From assembly GCA_902540235.1 (NCBI GenBank), contig CACBLI010000006.1:1-64000 (forward strand): a stretch of 64,000 nt of DNA, in the 5' to 3' direction. Position numbers and translations under genes: made by a program. The notes beneath the pieces are model-generated. The model was not told the DNA's origin. It saw only the letters and a list, made by a program, of their open reading frames with translations, and made no database searches. This document shows positions 1 to 8,862 of the stretch, piece by piece. The stretch's first letter is position 1, and each line of letters begins with the position of its first letter. The DNA comes from an uncultured Pelagibacteraceae bacterium. GTDB taxonomy: Bacteria; Pseudomonadota; Alphaproteobacteria; Pelagibacterales; Pelagibacteraceae.

Positions 1-952
1 ACCCCAGTTTAATTTTAAATTTAATTTAAATTTAGAAAAATATATTCAAGGTTTTTTTGATAGAATTTCAGAGACTATTTCCAGTTATAAGATATTAAAA
101 ACCGATGAAAAAAGAAGAATTAAGATAGAAAAAATTGAAAAAGAAAGAAGGGAAAAAATAGAAGAAGCAAAAAGAAAAAAAGACGAGGAAATTTTAAGAT
201 TAAAGTTGAAAGAACAAACACTTAAAGAAGAAGTAAGATTAGAAAGACAAAGGACTAAAGACATAAAATTATTTTTAAGAAAAGAACAAGCACTTTTGAG
301 GATAGAACAAGCAGAAAAACAAAAACAATTTTTAAAACAATTAAGATTAGATAAACAAATTGAAAAATTTAGAATAAGAGAGGTCAAGGAATTAGAAAAA
401 CTTGAGAAAATTTCGTTAAAAGAAAAAAGAGAAGATTATTCTGGATTACAAGAAAGAATTGACAAACTTAAAGAAAAATACAGATTACTACGGGATCAAA
501 AAATCAAAGAGAGAGTTGAAGCGCTAGGAGTCAAACTTCAAGGTGACGAAGATAGAGAAACTTTATTAGAAAAAGAAAAGGAATATACTTTAGCGAGACA
601 AAAAATTGAATTTGCACTTGAAAGTTTTTATCGAAGTGCAAGCAGTTTAGTATTTCAACTAAATAAAAGACATATTACACGAGATATGTCAATTTTTCGA
701 TGTATAGATAGAAGATTTGAAACTGGAGAAGTTTTTATAAAATGGGATGAGTCATCAGACGATGAATGGTTACTATTGATTTATATTAAAAATAATTCTC
801 CAGATGAGGGAATTGTCATAGAAGATAAAACAAATCCAGAAAAAAATCTTTCCCACGAGTTTAGAAATGTGGATATTTTTAAAGCCTCAGACACCATGGT
901 AGACTCTTTAACACAACTCATTGCTAGAAAAAGAGCCAAAAATAATAATTAA
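1..952 (+). CDS. coiled-coil hypothetical protein (5' end outside window)
   Basis: The reading frame (codons from base 2) is open to the left edge, so the N-terminus lies outside the window; a TTG at 206 is an internal codon rather than a convincing start. Roughly the first 190 visible residues are an almost uninterrupted Lys/Glu/Arg-rich heptad-like stretch, which predicts a long coiled coil. The last ~110 residues are less charged, with a WDESSDDEWLLLIYI segment that looks like a small folded domain. No enzyme motif is visible and I do not recognise the family. It is followed 30 nt later by a small membrane protein in the same direction, so the two may be co-transcribed. A structural or envelope role is possible but is only a guess. 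Confidence 0.7.
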   Translation, partial: PQFNFKFNLNLEKYIQGFFDRISETISSYKILKTDEKRRIKIEKIEKERREKIEEAKRKKDEEILRLKLKEQTLKEEVRLERQRTKDIKLFLRKEQALLRIEQAEKQKQFLKQLRLDKQIEKFRIREVKELEKLEKISLKEKREDYSGLQERIDKLKEKYRLLRDQKIKERVEALGVKLQGDEDRETLLEKEKEYTLARQKIEFALESFYRSASSLVFQLNKRHITRDMSIFRCIDRRFETGEVFIKWDESSDDEWLLLIYIKNNSPDEGIVIEDKTNPEKNLSHEFRNVDIFKASDTMVDSLTQLIARKRAKNNN

Positions 953-982
953 ATAATAAGATTTAATTAGGTATTATATCTT

Positions 983-1276
983 ATGATTTTAGGGTCTATT
1001 TTTTTTGTAATTTTATATTTAGTCTTTAGATACATCATAGCTTGGATAACTTATTTAAATAACCTAGATCCAAGACTTGGTGATAGTACATGGAGATTTA
1101 CTTATGATTATCCTGTCATCGGAGAAAGAGATGTATCAGATTTAGATGATAAAGATTTTGTGAGACTTAGAAGAAAAAAAAATAATATTGTATTATTAAT
1201 GTATTCTATAGTTTTAGTAATGTTTATAGCCTCTATGTCTTTATTAAGTAAATTTTTATTATTTTTCTTTAGTTAG
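983..1276 (+). CDS. small two-TM membrane protein, unknown function
   Basis: 97 residues with a hydrophobic segment at about residues 1-23, a polar middle containing DPRLGDSTWRFTYDYPVIGE, a basic RLRRKKNN patch, and a second hydrophobic segment at about 70-96. This predicts a two-helix inner-membrane protein with a loop of ~45 residues. It starts 30 nt after the upstream coiled-coil gene and its end overlaps the end of the opposite-strand DCC gene by 8 nt. I do not recognise the family. The length, ATG start and clear membrane pattern argue for a real gene. Confidence 0.65.
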   Translation: MILGSIFFVILYLVFRYIIAWITYLNNLDPRLGDSTWRFTYDYPVIGERDVSDLDDKDFVRLRRKKNNIVLLMYSIVLVMFIASMSLLSKFLLFFFS

Positions 1277-1622
1277 TTTTTTTTAATTGTTTTCTATTCT
1301 TAATATAAAGAAAAAAAGCTACTATTTCGTATACTACAGAAAATATATTGAAAATTATTGGTAACTTAAAAAAATTATAAAGAAATCTATATTTTGGCAT
1401 TTTTTTCCATAACAATAAAAATGCTTTTGCGCCTCCTAAAACATTATCACCATCTTTTACATGAAGTCTTCTTAAAAGCTGCTTGCTATCTTTAGAGGTT
1501 TCTTTTTCGGCTAACTCATTGTTTGTAATATCAACCCAATTAATTTCGTCTATTTTTTCTTTTTTATAAAGATCAATTTCAGCCTTACAAATTTTACAAG
1601 AATTATTAAAATAAACTTTCAT
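1269..1622 (-). CDS. DCC-family (DUF393) thiol-disulfide protein
   Basis: 117 residues beginning MKVYFNNSCKICKAEIDLYK. The CxxC (CKIC) a few residues after a first beta strand is the signature of the DUF393/DCC thiol-disulfide oxidoreductase-like family. The later segment (WVDITNNE, then LHVKDGDNVLGGAKAFLLLWKKMP) also fits that family, whose members usually run 110-140 residues. A hydrophobic C-terminal stretch may contact the membrane. The substrate is unknown for this family. It is divergent from tldD with ~97 nt between the starts, and its 3' end overlaps the small membrane protein gene on the plus strand. Confidence 0.8.
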   Translation of the reverse strand: MKVYFNNSCKICKAEIDLYKKEKIDEINWVDITNNELAEKETSKDSKQLLRRLHVKDGDNVLGGAKAFLLLWKKMPKYRFLYNFFKLPIIFNIFSVVYEIVAFFLYIKNRKQLKKTN

Positions 1623-1719
1623 AATTATAGGACTTAATACTGATTTGTCTTATAAATGTACATGCGTAAAATACTCTAGTTGAAAATTCTACGAAACAAT
1701 CTATTAAATATTGTATTTT

Positions 1720-3132
1720 ATGAGTAATTTCTTCAAAAAATCTGACCTATCTAGAAAAGAGGCTGAAAGTATTATTTCAGACACTTTGCGAAAATGTGAT
1801 GATGGTGAATTATATTTAGAAAATTCGAAATCTGAATCAATATTATTAGACGATAACAAAATCAAAAATTCAAATTATAATTCAGATTTAGGATTTGGTT
1901 TTAGAGCTATATCTGATGAAGTAGTGGCTTATTCTCACTCTAATGAAATTTCCAAGAACTCTTTAAAACAATCTTCAGAAAATTTAAAGTCTACATTAAA
2001 ATCTGCCAAAGGTACTTATAATCATGAAATTCCTAAATCAAATAAAAAGTATTATGACAATATTAATCCGATTGAGCAAAAATCTCTTAATGAAAAAATT
2101 AGAATATTGAACGATGTAAATGATTATTTACGATCTAAAGGTGACAAAGTTAAACAAGTTACAGCTAATTTTTTGGGAGAGCAAAAGTCTGTTGAAATAA
2201 TTAGATGTGGTGGAGAGACTTTGTCAGATGTTCGACCCTTGATAAGATTTAACGTGTCAGTTATGCTTGAGAAAAATGGAAGAAAAGAAACAGGTGTATA
2301 CGGTGTTGGTGGAAGACAATCTTACGATTCATATTTAAAAGATGAAAATTGGAAAAGTGTTTGTGATGAAGCTTTAAGAATAGCATCAGTTAATTTGGAG
2401 AGTAAACCTGCGCCAGCAGGTGAGATGAAGGTTGTTCTAGGACCTGGATGGCCAGCAATATTAATTCATGAGGCTGTCGGTCATGGTTTAGAGGGAGATT
2501 TTAATAGAAAGAAAACTTCTGCATTTCATAATCTAATGGGCCAAAAAGTTGCAAGTGAAGGAGTTACAATTATTGATGATGGTACCATTGATAATAGAAG
2601 AGGTAGTCTTACTATTGACGATGAGGGAACGCCAACAGAAAAAACGGTTTTAATTGAAAATGGAATTTTAAAAAATTTTATGCAAGATAGACTAAACGCA
2701 CGTTTGATGAAAACAAGATCTACTGGAAGTGGAAGAAGAGAAAACTATAGACATATAGTTCTACCAAGAATGAGAAATACGATGATGTTAAGCGGTAAGC
2801 AGACTAAAGAAGAAATGATTAAAGCTGTCGACAAAGGTATTTTCGCAGTTAGTTTTGGTGGTGGACAAGTTGATATTACATCTGGAAAATTTGTATTTAA
2901 TTGCACTGAGGCATATGAAATTGTTAACGGTAAAATTGGATCGCCAATTAAAGGTGCAACGTTAATTGGTGATGGTCCTTCAATTTTAAAAGAAGTTTCC
3001 ATGGTAGGAAATGACATGATGATGGACCCTGGTATTGGGACATGCGGTAAAGCAGGACAAGGTGTACCAGTAGGTGTTGCACAACCATCAATATTAATCG
3101 ACAAGATGACTGTGGGTGGTACAAAACTTTAA
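1720..3132 (+). CDS. tldD: metalloprotease TldD
   Basis: TldD is one half of the TldD/TldE metalloprotease, known in enterobacteria for microcin B17 maturation and CcdA degradation. The HExxxH zinc motif is visible as HEAVGHGLEGDF near residue 250, and the glycine-rich C-terminal region (GTCGKAGQGVPVG) is typical. I chose the ATG at 1720 (MSNFFKK, 470 aa) over an in-frame TTG nine bases upstream; the family is usually ~450-480 aa. Its stop is followed immediately by the tldE ATG, so the two are surely co-translated. The natural substrate in a marine alphaproteobacterium is unknown. Confidence 0.95.
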   Translation: MSNFFKKSDLSRKEAESIISDTLRKCDDGELYLENSKSESILLDDNKIKNSNYNSDLGFGFRAISDEVVAYSHSNEISKNSLKQSSENLKSTLKSAKGTYNHEIPKSNKKYYDNINPIEQKSLNEKIRILNDVNDYLRSKGDKVKQVTANFLGEQKSVEIIRCGGETLSDVRPLIRFNVSVMLEKNGRKETGVYGVGGRQSYDSYLKDENWKSVCDEALRIASVNLESKPAPAGEMKVVLGPGWPAILIHEAVGHGLEGDFNRKKTSAFHNLMGQKVASEGVTIIDDGTIDNRRGSLTIDDEGTPTEKTVLIENGILKNFMQDRLNARLMKTRSTGSGRRENYRHIVLPRMRNTMMLSGKQTKEEMIKAVDKGIFAVSFGGGQVDITSGKFVFNCTEAYEIVNGKIGSPIKGATLIGDGPSILKEVSMVGNDMMMDPGIGTCGKAGQGVPVGVAQPSILIDKMTVGGTKL

Positions 3133-4449
3133 ATGGTTAAAGATCAAGAATTTTTAGAGAAAAAAGCATCATATTGTTTAGGCTTAGCCAAGAAATTAGG
3201 CGCAACAGACTCAAGTGTTGTTGTAAAAAATTCAGTTTCTGAAACTGTTAATTTTAGAAATAGTAAATTAGATGAGTCTAACAGGTCAGATAATCTAGGC
3301 ATAAGTATCACGACTTATATTGGTAAAAAAAAATCATCAATATCATCCTCTAATTTGCTTAATGATAATTTGAATATTTTGATAGAAAAATGTGTCGAAA
3401 CTACAAAAAATACTCCTGAGGATGAATTCAATTCCTTACCAGACAAAGATTTATTAGCAAAAGAAGTTAGAGATTTAGATCTTTATGATGATAGTCATAT
3501 AGCGAATGATCAAAAAATAGATTATTTAAAAAAATTAGAGGCCGCTGCTTCAAACGATAAAAAAATCGTCAATACTGAATCTAGTTTTACTCAAAATAAA
3601 TCTAATTTTGTTTTAGCTAATAGCGAAGGTTTTTGTGATGGTTACAAAACATCCTCATTTACAGCATCGAGTGTAACAGTTGCAAAAAATGAAAAAAGCA
3701 TGGAAAGAGATTACGAATATTCTAGCAAATGTTTTCTTAAAGATCTAGATGATGCAGAGAAATTAGGAAATCTAGCTGCTAATCAAACTATTAGAAAATT
3801 AAATCCAAAAAAAATCGGGAGTGAAAAAATTGCTATAATTTTTGATAAAAGAATAGCTAAGGGAATATTAAGTACTTTTGCAAGCGCTATTTCTTCATCA
3901 GCAATATCAAGAGGTACTTCTTTTCTAAAAGATAAAATTAATCAAAAAATATTCTCAGATAAAATTAATGTATTTGACAAACCTGATATGCTCAAAGGAT
4001 TAGGCTCAAGAAATTTTGATAGTGAAGGGGTAAAGACTGACACACTTAAACTTGTGGATAAAGGAATTTTAAAACATTATTTGATTGATACATACAATGG
4101 AAAAAAATTAAATCTTAAATCTAATGGAAGATGTGGAGGAACTAGTAATCTTTATTTTGAAAATGGAAATACTTGTTTTAAAGATTTACTGAATTCAGAT
4201 TCGAAAAGTCTTTATATTACTGAAACCATAGGACATGGGAATAATATTGTGACCGGAGATTATTCAGTTGGAGCAACAGGGTTTTTGGTTGAAAATGGTG
4301 AGTTTAAATATCCAATAAATGAAATTACCATAGCAGGTAATTTTAAAGACATGTTTCAAAATATCACCTTAGCTAATGATTTGGAGTTTAAATATGCAAC
4401 TAACTCACCAACCATGTTAATAGAGGGAATGGTTGTTGCTGGTAAATGA
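3133..4449 (+). CDS. pmbA: TldE/PmbA, partner of TldD
   Basis: 438 residues, the usual length for PmbA/TldE. It shares the TldD fold but lacks the HExxxH zinc site, as expected for the non-catalytic partner that builds the closed proteolytic chamber with TldD. Typical segments include NSEGFCDGYKTSSFTASS in the middle and ITETIGHGNNIVTGDYSVGA near the C-terminus. The gene starts directly after the tldD stop and ends in an ATGA overlap with the next gene, a FAD oxidoreductase, which suggests a three-gene operon. Confidence 0.93.
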   Translation: MVKDQEFLEKKASYCLGLAKKLGATDSSVVVKNSVSETVNFRNSKLDESNRSDNLGISITTYIGKKKSSISSSNLLNDNLNILIEKCVETTKNTPEDEFNSLPDKDLLAKEVRDLDLYDDSHIANDQKIDYLKKLEAAASNDKKIVNTESSFTQNKSNFVLANSEGFCDGYKTSSFTASSVTVAKNEKSMERDYEYSSKCFLKDLDDAEKLGNLAANQTIRKLNPKKIGSEKIAIIFDKRIAKGILSTFASAISSSAISRGTSFLKDKINQKIFSDKINVFDKPDMLKGLGSRNFDSEGVKTDTLKLVDKGILKHYLIDTYNGKKLNLKSNGRCGGTSNLYFENGNTCFKDLLNSDSKSLYITETIGHGNNIVTGDYSVGATGFLVENGEFKYPINEITIAGNFKDMFQNITLANDLEFKYATNSPTMLIEGMVVAGK

Positions 4450-5417
4450 GCGAATTTTGTATAATTGGCTCTGGTATATCTGGATCCACTATTGCAAATC
4501 TTCTAAATAAAAAATATTCAGTAATTCTGTTCGATAAAGCAAGAGGCCCTGGGGGTCGCGCATCTTTTAAAAGAATAAAAGGTAAAACAGGTTTTGATCA
4601 TGGCACCCAATATATTTCACCAAAAACTGAGGAATTTAAAAAATTTACTAAAAATTTAATAAAAAAAAAAATTTTAAAGGTATGGAATGGCAAACACGTT
4701 TTTCTTAATTCAAAAAAAAAAGAGGATAAAAAGCACCTAAAAATAATTGGTAAAAATGGGAACAATGATATTAGTAAATATTTGCTTAAGAAAATTAATT
4801 GCAACTACCATAGTGAATTAAAAAAAATCTATTATAAAAACAAACTCTGGTATTTGTTATTTGATAATGGAAAAACAAGATCTTTTAAAAATCTAATTTT
4901 AACTTGTCCTTTTCCACAATTAAAAAAACTTTCTAAGAAATTCATAAATAATTCTTTTTTAAGTAAATCTATAAAAATGGATGCTAATATTACTACTATG
5001 ATTGCTATTAAAAAAAGTAAGAATTCAAATAGTAGCTATCTTTTTGAAGATCCAATCCTTGGTTGGGCTGGAAATGAAAACTCAAAAAAAAGGTTTAAAT
5101 CAAAATATGATTTATGGACCCTTCAAAGTACATTTGATTGGGCAAATAAAAAGATTAATAAAAACAAGAATAATAAAAAAGAAAATTCAAAAATTATGAT
5201 TGATAAATTTTTTAAACTTTCAAAAATCAAAAAAACAAAAATTTATTATTCACTTAATCATGGCTGGAGATACTCTTCAAATTCGAGACCATTTAACATT
5301 AAGAGCTATTGGGATCCTAGGAAAAGACTGGGTGTTTGTGCTGATTGGTTTGTAGGACCAAGATTAGAGTCAGGATGGATAAGCGCACAGGATTTATTTA
5401 AAAAAATCTTGAAATAA
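4446..5417 (+). CDS. renalase-like FAD/NAD(P)-binding oxidoreductase
   Basis: 323 residues. The N-terminus holds a Rossmann dinucleotide motif (IIGSGISGSTIANLL), followed by FDKARGPGGRASFKR and FDHGTQYI, which together are characteristic of the renalase-like amine oxidase family of flavoproteins. The C-terminus (DWFVGPRLESGWISAQDL) is the flavin-closing segment. The substrate cannot be told from sequence. The start ATG overlaps the tldE stop (ATGA), so translation is probably coupled. The middle is unusually Lys/Asn-rich, in keeping with the genome bias. The end lies one base from the end of the opposite-strand DUF6134 gene. Confidence 0.85.
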   Translation: MSEFCIIGSGISGSTIANLLNKKYSVILFDKARGPGGRASFKRIKGKTGFDHGTQYISPKTEEFKKFTKNLIKKKILKVWNGKHVFLNSKKKEDKKHLKIIGKNGNNDISKYLLKKINCNYHSELKKIYYKNKLWYLLFDNGKTRSFKNLILTCPFPQLKKLSKKFINNSFLSKSIKMDANITTMIAIKKSKNSNSSYLFEDPILGWAGNENSKKRFKSKYDLWTLQSTFDWANKKINKNKNNKKENSKIMIDKFFKLSKIKKTKIYYSLNHGWRYSSNSRPFNIKSYWDPRKRLGVCADWFVGPRLESGWISAQDLFKKILK

Positions 5418-5418
5418 A

Positions 5419-6099
5419 TTAATCAAAATTCTTTAATCTATATTCCCAGTCGCCCATTCTTGAATATGATACTTTTATTATCATTGAATTTTTACGATCG
5501 TACCAAATATCGAAATCTAATCTTTTATTTTTCGGTATACTCATATCTTTAGATTTCAGTGTAAAATGATCAACATCATAAACTTTTCCATAAAGATCTA
5601 TTTTTTCTTTACCTAAAAAAGTTACTACTTGATCCTTAATGCTTCCTGAGATGGGACTTATTTGAGAACTTGCTTGTAAAACTTTGTGATTCCACCAATT
5701 TCCAATTACGTTATCAGCTGAGGCTTCTCCATTATATGAAGAGCCCTTAATGTCAAATTTTTTATTTTCTTGATTAAATGTTAAATTAACAAACTTCTTT
5801 TTGTCATTTTGTAAAGTTTTAGAATTGTAAGAAACCAATTGATCTTTGAGATATTTTTCCTCACTATAACCCTCGACTTGGAAAACTGTTGCCCCTAAAA
5901 GCTTGACTACAAATTTAATTTGATTAGTAACAATTGTTTCTGCTCCATTTCTTTTAAAAAAGTAATGATTATAGCCAATAAGCTCACCATTTCGAAAAAT
6001 CTCCATCTCAATTTTGTTATATTTTATGTAATGTCCAATATGAGCGATCGTATTAGTTTGATAAAGTAGGAGTAATAAAATGACTATAATTTTTTTCAT
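5419..6099 (-). CDS. exported DUF6134-type protein
   Basis: 226 residues with an N-terminal signal peptide (MKKIIVILLLLLYQTNTIA, cleavage likely after residue 19 or so). The mature part reads as an all-beta protein, with YKIEVEIF-like opening strands, GNWWNHKVLQ in the middle and a closing IIKVSYSRMGDWEYRLKNF. This resembles DUF6134/DUF3108-type periplasmic proteins of proteobacteria. The function is unknown. It is divergent from the YczE-like gene with a 50-nt spacer and convergent with the FAD oxidoreductase gene, one base apart. Confidence 0.75.
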   Translation of the reverse strand: MKKIIVILLLLLYQTNTIAHIGHYIKYNKIEMEIFRNGELIGYNHYFFKRNGAETIVTNQIKFVVKLLGATVFQVEGYSEEKYLKDQLVSYNSKTLQNDKKKFVNLTFNQENKKFDIKGSSYNGEASADNVIGNWWNHKVLQASSQISPISGSIKDQVVTFLGKEKIDLYGKVYDVDHFTLKSKDMSIPKNKRLDFDIWYDRKNSMIIKVSYSRMGDWEYRLKNFD

Positions 6100-6149
6100 T
6101 TAACAAATAGTTTAATAGAATTTTTTATTAATAGAAATAACTTATTAAA

Positions 6150-6797
6150 ATGTTTTTAAAAATTAAGAAAATACCAAGGGTGAATTGGAGTTCCGATAAG
6201 CCTTATAATTTTAAACCAAAATTCTCTACATTCTTTTTTTTATGTTTTGGATTGATGTTATTTGGTCTTGGAGAAGGTTTATTAATTGTATCTTTTACTG
6301 GTGCTTCTCCATGGAGTGTTTTAGCACAAGGCATTTCTTTAAATGTTAACTTGACTATAGGAACAATAACATTTTTGATTAGTCTTGCAGTCTTAATTTT
6401 GTGGATACCGCTTGGTCAAAAACCAGGAATGGGCACAATATTTAATGCAATCATTATTGCATTGATGATTGATCTTTGTATAAAATTTGTTCCAACACCA
6501 GCTGACTACTTATATCAATTAATTTTAGCAATAATTTCAGTAATCACAGTTGGGATTGGTGGAGGTATTTATTTAGTATCTAATCTTGGAGCAGGACCAA
6601 GAGATGGTTTGATGATCGGCCTACAAAAAAAAACAAATTTACCAGTCGCTGCTGTAAGAGCATTTTTAGAGATCTCTGTTGTAAGTATTGGATGGTACTT
6701 AGGTGGAACTGTAGGGGTTGGCACCTTATTATTTGCTTTTGGAATTGGTCCTTGTGTTGCTTTAGGTTTGTATTTAGTTGATAATATTTTCAATTAG
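6150..6797 (+). CDS. YczE/YitT-like integral membrane protein
   Basis: 215 residues with about five transmembrane helices starting near residue 25. The glycine-rich motifs LGEGLLIVSFTGASPWSVL and GGGIYLVSNLGAGPRDGLM are two copies of one repeat, as in the YczE/YyaS family. Members are of unknown function; a transport role is often suspected. The final TAG shares its bases with the typA stop on the opposite strand (4-nt overlap). It is probably monocistronic, with its promoter in the 50-nt divergent spacer. Confidence 0.8.
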   Translation: MFLKIKKIPRVNWSSDKPYNFKPKFSTFFFLCFGLMLFGLGEGLLIVSFTGASPWSVLAQGISLNVNLTIGTITFLISLAVLILWIPLGQKPGMGTIFNAIIIALMIDLCIKFVPTPADYLYQLILAIISVITVGIGGGIYLVSNLGAGPRDGLMIGLQKKTNLPVAAVRAFLEISVVSIGWYLGGTVGVGTLLFAFGIGPCVALGLYLVDNIFN

Positions 6798-8620
6798 GCT
6801 GCAGCGCCTGATTTTTCACTTCTTTTTCTTTCATGTGGATCGAGAATTGCTTTTCTTAATCTACAAGAATCTGGAGTGATTTCTAAAGCCTCATCAGCAT
6901 TTAGCATACTTAATTGTTCAGCGATGGACATTTTTCTTACAGGAGTAAGGACAACATTTTCGTCTGTACCTTGTGTTCTCATATTAGTTAATTTTTTACC
7001 CTTCATAACATTTATAATCATATCTCCTGGTTTAGGAGATAAGCCCACAATCATCCCTGGATAAACAGGATCATTATGAGTTACAAACATTTCACCTCTA
7101 GCCTGTAAATTAAATATTGCAAATGCAACTGCTTTACCCTGCTCCATTGAAATAAGGGCACCATTTCTCCTACCTTCCATTTGACCCTCAAATGGTCCAT
7201 ATGCATGAAAAATTCTGTTAATTACGCCATTACCTTTTGTAAGTGTTAAAAACCGACTTGTGTATCCCATCAAACCCCTTGTTGGTGCATGAAAGATTAA
7301 TCTTTTTTTATTTTTACCAGTATCTTTTAATTCTATTAATTTGCCTTTTCTTCTATTCATTGAGTCAATAATTTTTGATGAATATTCCTCATCCAGATCC
7401 ATAGTTATTTCTTCTATTGGCTCAAGTTTGTTACCATTTTCATCTTTTTTACAGAGAACTTTTGGGGGACTAACAGTCATTTCAAAACCTTCTCTTCTCA
7501 TCTGAGTGAGTAAAATTTCTAACATTAATTCACCCCTCCCACTTACAACAAAAGAGTCGTTACCCACATTTTCTGTAAAAGTAATTCCAACATTATTCTG
7601 TGCCTCTTGAATCAACCTATCTCTTATCTGAGTGCTTGTAAGTTTTTTACCCTCAGTTCCTGCAAGAGGAGACGTATTTACAGTAATTGTTATGGACATT
7701 GTTGGTGGATCGATTGGAGTAGCTTTAATAGGATTATTCACCTCAAGATCACAAATTGTATCAGCAACATTAGCTTTTTCTAAACCTGCGATTACAACAA
7801 TATCCCCCGCCTCACCAACTTCAATTGGAACCTTTTTAGTTCCCTCGTACCTAAAAATTTTAGTTAATCTACCTTCATCAACTTTTTGACCTTTTAAGTT
7901 GATCGCTTTAATTGCTTGATTAGCTTTAGCAGTTCCCTGAGATATTCTACCCACCAAACTTCTCCCCAAAAAACTGTCAGCATAAAGAAGAGTAGATAAC
8001 ATAGCGAAAGGTTTTGACTTATCTAATTTTGCAGGCTTAACATGTTCTATAATTTTATCTAAAAGTGGATTAAGATTTTTTTTCGGACCATCAATTTCTA
8101 AATCAGCCCATCCAGATCTCCCACTGGCGTATAAAACAGGGAAATCTAGTTGTTCCTCATTGGCATCTAAGCTAACAAATAAATCAAAAGTTTCATTTAA
8201 AACTTCATCAGCTCTTTGATCTGATTTATCAAGTTTGTTGATTACAACAATTGGTTTTAAACCTTGTTTTAACGCTTTTGCCAAGACGAATTTTGTTTGA
8301 GGCATTACACCCTCAGCAGAGTCTATTAGTAATAAAGCTCCATCTGCCATACCAAGCACTCTTTCAACTTCAGCAGCAAAATCTCTATGACCTGGAGTAT
8401 CAATAATGTTTATTCTTGAGTTTTTCCAATTAATTGATGCAGGTTTAGCTAAAATTGTTATTCCTCTTTCTTTCTCCAATTCTCCTGAGTCCATTAATCT
8501 TTCATCTACAACCTCATTTTCTCTAAATGACCCACTTTGTTTCATAAGATTATCGATTAGAGTTGTCTTACCATGGTCTACATGTGCGATAATGGTGATA
8601 TTTCGAATGTTATTATTCAT
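6794..8620 (-). CDS. typA: ribosome-associated GTPase TypA/BipA
   Basis: 608 residues, full length. G1 is AHVDHGKTTL, followed by a switch region with RGITI, G3 DTPGHRDF and G4 NKLDK, then EF-G-like domains II-V and the BipA-specific C-terminal domain (GEMFVTHNDPVYPGMIVG, NMRTQGTDE). TypA is a translational GTPase that acts in 50S assembly and stress adaptation. It ends in a 4-nt shared stop with the YczE-like gene. Upstream on the same strand is a possible 38-residue basic peptide gene (8706-8822). Confidence 0.97.
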   Translation of the reverse strand: MNNNIRNITIIAHVDHGKTTLIDNLMKQSGSFRENEVVDERLMDSGELEKERGITILAKPASINWKNSRINIIDTPGHRDFAAEVERVLGMADGALLLIDSAEGVMPQTKFVLAKALKQGLKPIVVINKLDKSDQRADEVLNETFDLFVSLDANEEQLDFPVLYASGRSGWADLEIDGPKKNLNPLLDKIIEHVKPAKLDKSKPFAMLSTLLYADSFLGRSLVGRISQGTAKANQAIKAINLKGQKVDEGRLTKIFRYEGTKKVPIEVGEAGDIVVIAGLEKANVADTICDLEVNNPIKATPIDPPTMSITITVNTSPLAGTEGKKLTSTQIRDRLIQEAQNNVGITFTENVGNDSFVVSGRGELMLEILLTQMRREGFEMTVSPPKVLCKKDENGNKLEPIEEITMDLDEEYSSKIIDSMNRRKGKLIELKDTGKNKKRLIFHAPTRGLMGYTSRFLTLTKGNGVINRIFHAYGPFEGQMEGRRNGALISMEQGKAVAFAIFNLQARGEMFVTHNDPVYPGMIVGLSPKPGDMIINVMKGKKLTNMRTQGTDENVVLTPVRKMSIAEQLSMLNADEALEITPDSCRLRKAILDPHERKRSEKSGAAA

Positions 8621-8705
8621 AAATTGGAGCTCTTATACATATTTAATTGCTTTTGAAAACTTAAAAAAACTCCCGTTATGCTTAAAAAATTCAAGTATTT
8701 TTTAT

Positions 8706-8822
8706 TTAATTTGTATTTTTTCGCCTATTACGTTTAAGTTTTCTTTTTTCTTTAAAACTTAATTTGGGTTTTTTTTTAACACTCGAGTCTTTGAATGATT
8801 TACCACTGTATCTTTTTGACAT
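8706..8822 (-). CDS. possible small basic protein (38 aa)
   Basis: A short open frame starting ATG at 8822 and ending TAA at 8706. It encodes MSKRYSGKSFKDSSVKKKPK followed by a second, still more basic half (KEKRKLKRNRRKNTN at the end). About half of the residues are Lys or Arg. It fills most of the otherwise empty 242-nt gap upstream of typA on the same strand. A consensus TATAAT lies only six bases before the ATG, which would give a leaderless mRNA; no Shine-Dalgarno sequence is visible. Small ribosome-associated proteins are often this basic, but the composition also arises by chance in A-rich DNA. I do not recognise a family. Confidence 0.4.
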   Translation of the reverse strand: MSKRYSGKSFKDSSVKKKPKLSFKEKRKLKRNRRKNTN

Positions 8823-8828
8823 AGAATG

Positions 8829-8834
8829 ATTATA
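8829..8834 (-). promoter_or_regulatory. TATAAT -10 element before the 38-aa frame
   Basis: A perfect TATAAT on the minus strand whose expected transcription start (about seven bases downstream) falls on the ATG at 8822. The matching -35 position holds only a weak TTTAAT. It could drive the small basic frame as a leaderless transcript and also typA. Confidence 0.4.
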
Positions 8835-8862
8835 CAAATTAAAGCATAAATATTAAATAAAA

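Noticed and set aside
1711-1719. TTG start for tldD three codons upstream
   Set aside because: The ATG at 1720 gives the family-typical N-terminus; the extra residues add nothing recognisable.
8816-8821. TTGACA as a -35 box for the FkbM-type gene at 8863
   Set aside because: No good -10 lies 16-18 bases downstream (best is TTAAAG), and the hexamer is partly the complement of the ATGTCA start of the small minus-strand frame.
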